DNA of 64,000 bases from Massilia sp. WG5 (GTDB lineage: Bacteria; Pseudomonadota; Gammaproteobacteria; Burkholderiales; Burkholderiaceae_D), in the NCBI RefSeq assembly GCF_001412595.2, contig NZ_CP012640.2, forward strand, positions 2,852,001 through 2,916,000. The letters run 5' to 3'. Positions within the stretch are counted from its first letter, which is position 1; every line of letters begins with the position of its first letter. Position numbers and translations under genes: made by a program. Of this stretch, positions 39,696 through 45,272 are shown one piece after another. Under the pieces are notes generated by a model. The model was not told where the DNA came from. It was given only the letters and a program-made list of their open reading frames with translations, and did no database searches.

Positions 39696-39711
39696 TGGCA
39701 CGCATCCTGCT
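39696..39711 (+). promoter_or_regulatory. sigma-54 promoter of peptide array, copy 1
   Basis: TGGCACGCATCCTGCT: TGGCACG, four bases, then CTGCT against consensus TTGCW, with GG and GC ten bases apart. One mismatch. It lies 64 bases before the first peptide ATG. Confidence 0.85.
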
Positions 39712-39775
39712 GATAGTCCATCGAGCGCAGATCAAATGCCTCAACCAACCAAACCGACCTTCAAGGAGATTCACC

Positions 39776-40054
39776 ATGAAAACCCTGATCATCACCGACC
39801 TGGCCCACACCGACAAACTGGACCGCACCGCCATGGCGGCCGTGCGCGGCGGCTTCAAGTTCGTCGCCCCGTCCTACTCGTTCGGCGACCTCACCTACGC
39901 GCCGAGCTACGACTCTTCGATCAACGCCAGCCAGAGCCTGGGCCAGGTCCAGAACGTGATGACCGCCACCGCCAACGGCTCGGCCTTCGTCGACGGCGTG
40001 GACGTCCACAACAAGGTCTCGCAGAACGGCCAGAACACCATCGAGCGCCGCTGA
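39776..40054 (+). CDS. double-glycine leader peptide 1 (family A)
   Basis: A 92-aa precursor: 26-residue leader with ITDL, KLDR and AMAAVRGG, then a 66-residue core (FKFVAPSYSFGDLTY...). The GG is the expected cleavage site of the C39 peptidase in the locus transporter. The core has no Cys and is rich in Ser, Asn, Gln, Val and Tyr. TCAAGGAGAT precedes the ATG. It is the first gene after the sigma-54 promoter and a near copy of peptide 6. No function can be assigned from similarity. Confidence 0.88.
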   Translation: MKTLIITDLAHTDKLDRTAMAAVRGGFKFVAPSYSFGDLTYAPSYDSSINASQSLGQVQNVMTATANGSAFVDGVDVHNKVSQNGQNTIERR

Positions 40055-40109
40055 TCGCCCACCCATCCGATTCCATTGATCCATCAATCCATCCTCGAGG
40101 AGCATTGCC

Positions 40110-40385
40110 ATGAAAACCCTGACCATCAAAGACCTGGACCGTACCGAACAACTGGACCGCACTGCCATGGCGGCCGTGCGCGGCGGCTGGAGCATGTATG
40201 CGCCGTCCTTCAAGACCGGCGACCTGACTTACAAGCCGAGCTACGACTCGTCGATCAACGCCTTGCAGAACCTCGGCCAGGAACAGAACGTGATGACGGC
40301 CACCGCCAACGGCTCGGCCTTCCTGGACGGCGTCAGCGTGCACAGCAATGTGCACCAGAACGGCCAGAACAAGATCGTCGGTTGA
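40110..40385 (+). CDS. double-glycine leader peptide 2 (family A)
   Basis: A 91-aa precursor with a 26-residue leader (IKDL, QLDR, AMAAVRGG) and a 65-residue Cys-free core starting WSMYAPSFKTGDLTY. Its C-terminal half shares TATANGSAF and QNGQN with peptides 1, 3, 6 and 7. GAGGAGCATTGCC precedes the ATG. It differs from peptide 7 at one residue (IVG against IIG at the end), evidence of a recent duplication. Confidence 0.88.
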   Translation: MKTLTIKDLDRTEQLDRTAMAAVRGGWSMYAPSFKTGDLTYKPSYDSSINALQNLGQEQNVMTATANGSAFLDGVSVHSNVHQNGQNKIVG

Positions 40386-40431
40386 ACCCCCGTCGCAGCC
40401 ATCGTTGACTATACTTTCAAGGAGCATTGCC

Positions 40432-40707
40432 ATGAACACCCTGACCATCAAAGACCTGGACCGTACCGAGCAACTGGACCGCACCGCCATGGCGGCCGTG
40501 CGGGGCGGCTGGAGCGTGTACATGCCGTCGGTCAAAACCGGCGACCTCACCTACGCACCGAGCTACGATTCGTCGATCAATGCGGCGCAGAATCTCGGCC
40601 AGGTGCAGAATGTGATGACGGCCACCGCCAACGGCTCGGCCTTCCTGGACGGCGTCAGCGTGCACAGCAACGTGCATCAGAACGGCCAGAACAAGATCGT
40701 CGGCTGA
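40432..40707 (+). CDS. double-glycine leader peptide 3 (family A)
   Basis: A 91-aa precursor nearly identical in leader to peptide 2 (begins MNTL instead of MKTL) with core WSVYMPSVKTGDLTYAPSY and the shared TATANGSAF and QNGQNKIVG end. The ATG at 40432 follows AAGGAGCATTGCC; the open frame upstream is the tail of the previous gene. It has no counterpart in the second half of the array. Confidence 0.88.
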   Translation: MNTLTIKDLDRTEQLDRTAMAAVRGGWSVYMPSVKTGDLTYAPSYDSSINAAQNLGQVQNVMTATANGSAFLDGVSVHSNVHQNGQNKIVG

Positions 40708-40720
40708 ACGGGAGAGACCC

Positions 40721-40972
40721 ATGTCATCCATCGTCATCCACGACCTGGCGCACAGCGCCGCAATCGACGACCGCGCCATGACGGCGGTCCGCGGCGGCTA
40801 CGCCTTCGGCAAGGACGTCAACGTCAATGTGAACGTGAACCAGCAGCTTGCACAGTTCCAGCAGATTGGCGTGAATGTTCTCAACAACAACGGCGTGATC
40901 GGCGCCGGGTTCGTCGGCCCCAATATCGATGTGGCCGCCGCAATGAGGGGCGAAAACAAGGCAGTGTTCTGA
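40721..40972 (+). CDS. double-glycine leader peptide 4 (family B, NV-repeat)
   Basis: An 83-aa precursor: leader of 26 residues (IHDL, AIDD, AMTAVRGG), core of 57 with KDVNVNVNVNQQLAQFQQIG followed by an Asn-rich NNNGVIGAGFVG. Alternating Asn-Val and Gln-rich composition favours beta-strand formation. Paralogue of peptide 8. Thirteen bases after peptide 3; no Cys. Confidence 0.87.
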   Translation: MSSIVIHDLAHSAAIDDRAMTAVRGGYAFGKDVNVNVNVNQQLAQFQQIGVNVLNNNGVIGAGFVGPNIDVAAAMRGENKAVF

Positions 40973-40993
40973 AACCGCCCGCCCTCGCCTCAT

Positions 40994-41023
40994 CCCACTG
41001 CCGGGCCTGGTCCCGGCAGTGGG
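40994..41023 (+). other. intercistronic RNA hairpin after peptide 4
   Basis: CCCACTGCCGGG (40994-41005) and CCCGGCAGTGGG (41012-41023) make a perfect 12-bp stem with a 6-base loop. No T-tract follows, so it is more likely an mRNA stabiliser or attenuator than a full terminator. Confidence 0.6.
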
Positions 41024-41060
41024 CTTGCAGTCCGTTTACTTGCCATTCCGAGGAGGCACC

Positions 41061-41255
41061 ATGGCTACCATCGTCATCAAGGATCTGTCCGAAAACACCG
41101 AGCTGGATCGCCAGGCAATGCTGGCAATCGCCGGCGGCGCGCGCCTGCGCACCGCCGGCCGCTTCGTCCGGCCGGCCCCGCCACGGGTCCGCCTGTTCGA
41201 TCCTGCGCGGGTCGGCAGCGCCAGGCCCGATGCGAACAAGGCGCCGCCACGCTGA
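41061..41255 (+). CDS. double-glycine leader peptide 5 (Arg/Pro-rich, family C)
   Basis: A 64-aa precursor: leader of 26 residues (IKDL, ELDR, AMLAIAGG) and a 38-residue core with 9 Arg, 1 Lys, 2 Asp and 7 Pro (starts ARLRTAGRFVRPAPPRVR). This is wholly unlike the other cores and resembles proline/arginine-rich antimicrobial peptides in composition only. GAGGAGGCACC precedes the ATG at 41061. A terminator follows. Confidence 0.82.
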   Translation: MATIVIKDLSENTELDRQAMLAIAGGARLRTAGRFVRPAPPRVRLFDPARVGSARPDANKAPPR

Positions 41256-41275
41256 GCGTTCGCAGTCCCGATACC

Positions 41276-41310
41276 AAGCCGTCCGGTGCGCAGCCGGACG
41301 GCTTTTTCTT
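41276..41310 (+). terminator. terminator after peptide 5
   Basis: AAGCCGTCCGG (41276-41286) and CCGGACGGCTT (41294-41304) with a 7-base loop and a T-rich tail. It splits the array into two transcription units. Confidence 0.88.
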
Positions 41311-41348
41311 TGGCGCTGTCCGCCTCGCCCCAAGCGCCGTTCGCACGC

Positions 41349-41363
41349 TGTCGGTTCGCGACA
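41349..41363. promoter_or_regulatory. candidate activator site upstream of sigma-54 promoter, copy 2
   Basis: The same TGTCG-GTTCG-CGACA inverted repeat at the same distance from the promoter. A neighbouring palindrome GGTCCGGACC of copy 1 is broken here by one change, which points to the TGTCG/CGACA repeat as the more important element. Confidence 0.4.
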
Positions 41364-41509
41364 AACAGTGCGTAAAACATGTTCGGTCCGGAGCACCACC
41401 GCAGCCCATGCCGCTTGTCTCGTTCTGCGCCCTCGCTGCTGAGTGAATCATAAAAAAATACCTTTGTTTTCAATGGCTTGCACAAATCTCGCAGCGCACT
41501 TGGAGGACC

Positions 41510-41525
41510 TGGCACGCATCCTGCT
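41510..41525 (+). promoter_or_regulatory. sigma-54 promoter of peptide array, copy 2
   Basis: TGGCACGCATCCTGCT, identical to copy 1, 64 bases before the peptide 6 ATG. Confidence 0.85.
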
Positions 41526-41589
41526 GATAGTCCATCGAGCGCAGATCAAATGCCTCAACCAACCAAACCGACCTTCAAGGAGATTCACC

Positions 41590-41868
41590 ATGAAAACCCT
41601 GATCATCACCGACCTGGCCCACACCGACAAACTGGACCGCAGCGCCATGGCGGCCGTGCGCGGCGGCTTCAAATATGTCGCCCCGTCCTACTCGTTCGGC
41701 GACATTACCTACGCGCCGTCCTCGGACTCCTCGATCAACGCAGCGCAAAACCTGAGCCAGCTCCAGAACGTGATGACCGCCACCGCCAACGGCTCGGCCT
41801 TCGTCGACGGCGTGGACGTCCACAACAAGGTCTCGCAGAACGGCCAGAACACCATCGAGCGCCGCTGA
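41590..41868 (+). CDS. double-glycine leader peptide 6 (family A)
   Basis: A 92-aa precursor, paralogue of peptide 1 with an almost identical leader (one Thr to Ser change) and a core differing at several sites (FKYVAPSYSFGDITYAPSS; NLSQLQ for SLGQVQ). Ends SQNGQNTIERR as in peptide 1. More diverged than the 2/7 pair although it lies in the same duplicated block, which hints at faster change in this core. No Cys. Confidence 0.88.
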   Translation: MKTLIITDLAHTDKLDRSAMAAVRGGFKYVAPSYSFGDITYAPSSDSSINAAQNLSQLQNVMTATANGSAFVDGVDVHNKVSQNGQNTIERR

Positions 41869-41923
41869 TCGCCCTCCCATCCGATTCCATTGATCCATCA
41901 ATCCATCCTCGAGGAGCATTGCC

Positions 41924-42199
41924 ATGAAAACCCTGACCATCAAAGACCTGGACCGCACCGAACAACTGGACCGCACTGCCATGGCGGCCGTGCGCGGCGG
42001 CTGGAGCATGTATGCGCCGTCGTTCAAGACCGGCGACCTGACTTACAAGCCGAGCTACGACTCGTCGATCAACGCCTTGCAGAACCTCGGCCAGGAACAG
42101 AACGTGATGACGGCCACCGCCAACGGCTCGGCCTTCCTGGACGGCGTCAGCGTGCACAGCAATGTGCACCAGAACGGCCAGAACAAGATCATCGGCTGA
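41924..42199 (+). CDS. double-glycine leader peptide 7 (family A)
   Basis: A 91-aa precursor identical to peptide 2 except for the penultimate residue (IIG for IVG). Leader of 26 residues ending AVRGG, 65-residue Cys-free core. GAGGAGCATTGCC precedes the ATG. Confidence 0.88.
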   Translation: MKTLTIKDLDRTEQLDRTAMAAVRGGWSMYAPSFKTGDLTYKPSYDSSINALQNLGQEQNVMTATANGSAFLDGVSVHSNVHQNGQNKIIG

Positions 42200-42205
42200 C
42201 TTGCC

Positions 42206-42237
42206 GCTGCGCGGGACCGGCACCGCTCCCGCGCAGC
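42206..42237 (+). other. intercistronic RNA hairpin after peptide 7
   Basis: GCTGCGCGGGA (42206-42216) and TCCCGCGCAGC (42227-42237) form an 11-bp perfect stem with a 10-base loop and no T-tract, comparable to the hairpin after peptide 4. Confidence 0.55.
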
Positions 42238-42261
42238 ACTTACCCACTCAAGGAGAACATC

Positions 42262-42516
42262 ATGTCCAGCATTACCATCCGCGACCTGGCGCACAGCGCC
42301 GCCCTCGACAACCAGGCCATGACGGCCGTGCGGGGCGGCATGGCCGCCCTCGGCAAGGACATCAACGTCAACGTCAACGTCAACCAGCAGCTCGGCCAGT
42401 TCCAGCAGATCGGTGTGAACGTCCTCAACAACAATGGCGTGATCGGCGCCGGTTTCGTTGCTCCCGACGTCCAGCTCGCCGCTTCGCTCTGGGGTGCGAA
42501 CCACGCCGTCCTTTGA
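42262..42516 (+). CDS. double-glycine leader peptide 8 (family B, NV-repeat)
   Basis: An 84-aa precursor, paralogue of peptide 4: leader IRDL, ALDN, AMTAVRGG; core with KDINVNVNVNQQLGQFQQIG and NNNGVIGAGFVA, then a different tail (SLWGANHAVL). The ATG at 42262 follows CAAGGAGAACATC. Cys-free. Confidence 0.87.
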   Translation: MSSITIRDLAHSAALDNQAMTAVRGGMAALGKDINVNVNVNQQLGQFQQIGVNVLNNNGVIGAGFVAPDVQLAASLWGANHAVL

Positions 42517-42535
42517 GGCGCACGGGAGACCCACG

Positions 42536-42814
42536 ATGAAAAGCCTCGCCATCGACGACCTCGCCCGCAGCGAGCACCTCGACCGCCCGACCATGTCCGC
42601 CGTGCGCGGCGGCTGGCGCGTGAATGCGCCGGGCTACGCGTTCGGGAACCTGAGCCATGGCGGCGTCGACAATGCATCGATCTCCGCGGTCCAGCACCTG
42701 GGCCAGCAGCAGAACGTCCTGACGGCAACGGCCAACGGGCCGGCCTTCGGCGGCGGCGCGCACGTCGACAGCAAGCTCCCCCAGCGCGGCGACAAGGGCA
42801 TCGTCCGACCTTGA
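42536..42814 (+). CDS. double-glycine leader peptide 9 (diverged family A)
   Basis: A 92-aa precursor with leader IDDL, HLDR, TMSAVRGG and a core that keeps the family A plan (APGYAFGNLSHGG; LTATANGPAFGGG; VDSKLPQRG) with many substitutions and more Gly and His. The ATG at 42536 lies 19 bases after peptide 8 with GGGAGACCCACG upstream. Confidence 0.85.
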   Translation: MKSLAIDDLARSEHLDRPTMSAVRGGWRVNAPGYAFGNLSHGGVDNASISAVQHLGQQQNVLTATANGPAFGGGAHVDSKLPQRGDKGIVRP

Positions 42815-42861
42815 GCACCAACGCAGCAAGATCGGAAAACCGACAAATTTGGACTACACTG

Positions 42862-42887
42862 GGGAGACCGGCTTCCGGTCTCCCTTC
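42862..42887 (+). terminator. hairpin between peptides 9 and 10, weak terminator or attenuator
   Basis: GGGAGACCGG (42862-42871), 3-base loop, CCGGTCTCCC (42875-42884), followed by TTCTTCC. Strong stem but an interrupted T-tract, so partial read-through into peptide 10 and the phosphatase is likely. Confidence 0.6.
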
Positions 42888-42907
42888 TTCCAGTACGGAG
42901 AAGCAGC

Positions 42908-43198
42908 ATGGCTACCATTACCGTCAACGATCTTTCCGCCGATACGGCATTGGACCGCAAGGCGATGTCGACCATCCGCGGCGGCGATGGCGCGCCCTGG
43001 GTCTTCGGCTGGATCCAACCGTATATCGACGCCTCTGCGCGCCAGGTGCCGGTAATCAATTTTTACCAGATCAATAATTTCGCCGACCAGATGATCAACC
43101 AGTACCAGACGGTCTCGGTCAACAATACGGGCGCGAACGCCACCCTGAACGTGAGCGTGGACGAAAGCAGCCTGAACAAGGCGCTGCACCAGCCCTGA
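42908..43198 (+). CDS. double-glycine leader peptide 10 (family D)
   Basis: A 96-aa precursor with leader VNDL, ALDR, AMSTIRGG and a 70-residue core unrelated to the others (WVFGWIQPYIDASARQ; INFYQINNFADQMINQYQ; a Ser/Asn/Val-rich end). Aromatic and Asn-rich, no Cys. CGGAGAAGC precedes the ATG. The PP2C gene begins one base after its stop, so they are translated from one message. Confidence 0.85.
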   Translation: MATITVNDLSADTALDRKAMSTIRGGDGAPWVFGWIQPYIDASARQVPVINFYQINNFADQMINQYQTVSVNNTGANATLNVSVDESSLNKALHQP

Positions 43199-43199
43199 C

Positions 43200-43961
43200 A
43201 TGAGCGGCAACCCCACCTTCCTCTGGACGTCCGCCGCGCAGACGGACGTGGGCCGGGTGCGCAGCCGCAACGAGGATGCCTACCTGGACCAGCCCCAACG
43301 CGGCCTGTGGGCCGTGGCGGATGGGATGGGCGGCCACGCCTTCGGCGACGTAGCGAGCCGGACCGTCGTCGATGCGCTCGACAACCTGCCTGCGTACGCC
43401 GACATCGGGCAGTGCATCGCCGGCGCGCGCGAGCGGATCGGGCAAGTCAACGCATCCCTGCGCGCCGAGGCACGCGTGCGGCAGGTGCCGGTAATGGGCA
43501 GCACGGTCGTCACCCTGCTCGCCTGCGGCGCGGAAGCCGCCTGCCTGTGGGCGGGAGACAGCCGCATCTACCTGTACCGCCAGGGCCGCCTGCAGCAGCT
43601 CACGCGCGATCACAGCCAGGCCGCGGCGCTGCGCGCCCGGGGCGCGGATGCCGCGGCGGCCGCGGTTGGCGCCAACATGATCACCCGGGCCGTGGGTGCA
43701 AGCGATACGCTGGAGGTCGACGTGACGACCCTGGCCACGCACGATGGCGACATCTTCCTGCTCTGCAGCGACGGCCTCAGCACCCCCGTGCCCGAGCAGG
43801 CGATCCGCGAAACGCTGGCCTGCGGCGATTGCACCCATGCGGCGCAGGCCCTGGTCGGGCTGGCGCTGGCCAATGGCGGCAGCGACAACGTCACGGTGGT
43901 CGTCGTGCGCGCCTGCGACATGTCCGCCGACAAAACCCTGATGAATCCCGCGCTGGAGTGA
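43200..43961 (+). CDS. PP2C-family protein phosphatase
   Basis: A 253-aa soluble Ser/Thr phosphatase of the PP2C (PPM) type, metal-dependent. Motifs in order: RSRNEDAYL, VADGMGGHAFGD, GSTVVTLL, WAGDSRIYLY, LTRDHS, LCSDGLS and GGSDNVTVVVV, all with the metal-binding Asp kept. It should reverse phosphorylation by the kinase at 37392-39443. Fused by transcription to the peptide array, which may let phosphatase level rise with cargo expression. Confidence 0.93.
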   Translation: MSGNPTFLWTSAAQTDVGRVRSRNEDAYLDQPQRGLWAVADGMGGHAFGDVASRTVVDALDNLPAYADIGQCIAGARERIGQVNASLRAEARVRQVPVMGSTVVTLLACGAEAACLWAGDSRIYLYRQGRLQQLTRDHSQAAALRARGADAAAAAVGANMITRAVGASDTLEVDVTTLATHDGDIFLLCSDGLSTPVPEQAIRETLACGDCTHAAQALVGLALANGGSDNVTVVVVRACDMSADKTLMNPALE

Positions 43962-43982
43962 GGCGAGTGTCCCTCAGTGCGC

Positions 43983-45272
43983 TCAATGCGTCTTGCGGAA
44001 GTCCTTCGAGTGCAGGCCGTGCTTCTTCAGCAGGATCTGCAGGTGCGAGCGGTTCATGTCCCAGCGCCGCGCCAGCTCCGCCACCGTGCCGCCGACTTCC
44101 TGCAAGCCCCGCTCCAGGCAATGGCGCTCCGCCTCGTCGCTGGCAGCCCGCTTGGCTTCGGCCAGCGAAACGCCGGCTGCCTCGCCCGCGTTGAGGGCCA
44201 GGCCAGCGCCCACCCCGGCCGCCGGCGGCCGGATATCTTCCGGCAAATGGGCCAGATCGGCCGTCTCGCCGGCCAGGCAGGCGAGGCGGTACATGATGTT
44301 GCGCAGCTCGCGGATATTGCCTGGATAGCCGTAGCGCAGCAGGAAATCGCGCAGGCGCGCCGTCAGGGCCACCGGGCGCCGCTTCAAGGCCTCCGCCGCT
44401 TCGTCGCCGTAGTAGGCGAGCAGCAGCGGGATCTCATCCTTGCGCTCGCGCAGCGGCGGCAGGGTCAGGTGGATCACGCTAAGGCGGTAGAACAGATCTT
44501 CCCGGAAGCTGCCCTGCTCGATCAGCTTGCGCAGGTTCTTGTTGGTCGCGGCGACGATGCGGGCGTCGACGGAAATCGTCTCGTCCGAGCCGACGCGCTG
44601 GATCTCGTGCGACTGCAGCACGCGCAGCAGCTTGACCTGGCCGGGCAAGGGCAGCTCGCCGATTTCGTCGAGGAAGATGGTGCCCTTGTGCGCACTCTCG
44701 AACTTGCCTTTCCTGTCGTTGGCGGCGCCCGTGAACGCCCCCTTCTTGTGGCCGAACAGTTCGGACTCGAGCAGGCTGTCGGGAATCGCGCCGCAGTTGA
44801 CGGAAACATAGGGCTTGTCGGCCCGCGTGCCGTTGGCGTGGATCACCTTGGCCATCAATTCCTTGCCGGTGCCGCTTTCGCCGTCGACCAGCACGGGCAA
44901 GTCGGTGGGGGCGGCTTTCTCCGCGATCTCGAGGGCGTCGAGCAGTTTGGGGTTGTCGCCGAAGGTGCCTTCGAACACGAAGCTGCGCGCCAGCAGGGCG
45001 CGACGCCGTTCGCCGGCCGGCGGCTCCGCGACCGGTTCATCCGTGGTCCGACGTTCGGCGTCCACGCTGACGGCCTGCACGAAGCGTTCCTTGTGCGACA
45101 GCTGCATGACTTCGTCGCGCAGCGTATTCGCCTGGCGCAGCAGTTTTTCGATGTCGGGCCGTTCGAGCCGGGCCGTCCAGCGCAGGGTCGAGCGCATGAT
45201 CTCGATCTTTTCCAGCAAGGCCGCATACGACATCGCCGATCCGCGCTCGCCGCCGGGATTGAACAGTTTCAT
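43983..45272 (-). CDS. sigma-54-dependent transcriptional activator without receiver domain
   Basis: A 429-aa enhancer-binding protein. The N-terminal ~95 residues are helical and charged with no receiver, PAS or GAF domain recognised. The AAA+ domain (about 98-335) has Walker A GESGTGKE (131-138), the sigma-54 contact GAFTGA (178-183), and Walker B-type IFLDEIGELP. The C-terminus has a Fis-type helix-turn-helix (VGGTVAELARRWDMNRSHLQILLKKHGL). It is the likely activator of the two sigma-54 promoters in the array. Its ATG overlaps the stop of the transporter gene by 4 bases, so regulator and exporter are made together. Confidence 0.92.
   Translation of the reverse strand: MKLFNPGGERGSAMSYAALLEKIEIMRSTLRWTARLERPDIEKLLRQANTLRDEVMQLSHKERFVQAVSVDAERRTTDEPVAEPPAGERRRALLARSFVFEGTFGDNPKLLDALEIAEKAAPTDLPVLVDGESGTGKELMAKVIHANGTRADKPYVSVNCGAIPDSLLESELFGHKKGAFTGAANDRKGKFESAHKGTIFLDEIGELPLPGQVKLLRVLQSHEIQRVGSDETISVDARIVAATNKNLRKLIEQGSFREDLFYRLSVIHLTLPPLRERKDEIPLLLAYYGDEAAEALKRRPVALTARLRDFLLRYGYPGNIRELRNIMYRLACLAGETADLAHLPEDIRPPAAGVGAGLALNAGEAAGVSLAEAKRAASDEAERHCLERGLQEVGGTVAELARRWDMNRSHLQILLKKHGLHSKDFRKTH

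Larger units (their letters stand above)
39533..40385 (+). repeat. direct repeat copy 1 (promoter region plus two peptide genes)
   Basis: About 853 bp that recur 1814 bp downstream (41347-42199) with no net length change. The repeated unit includes the non-coding region upstream of the first peptide gene, its sigma-54 promoter, and peptide genes 1 and 2. Differences are scattered substitutions, concentrated in the first peptide's core and just before the promoter. The 39444-39775 gap upstream of the array is explained by this unit. Confidence 0.92.
41347..42199 (+). repeat. direct repeat copy 2 (promoter region plus two peptide genes)
   Basis: Second copy of the ~853-bp unit at 39533-40385, offset 1814 bp throughout. 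It holds a second candidate activator site, a second sigma-54 promoter, and peptide genes 6 and 7. Together with the terminator it explains the 41256-41589 gap between peptide genes. Confidence 0.92.

Noticed and set aside
39533..42199. CRISPR-like or transposon repeat
   Set aside because: The repeats are long, contain genes and promoters, have no regular spacers or terminal inverted repeats, and no transposase or cas gene is near.
39776..43198. Lanthipeptide or other modified-peptide cluster
   Set aside because: The cores have no Cys and no modification enzyme of a known class is nearby; the FGE-like protein lacks its catalytic cysteines.
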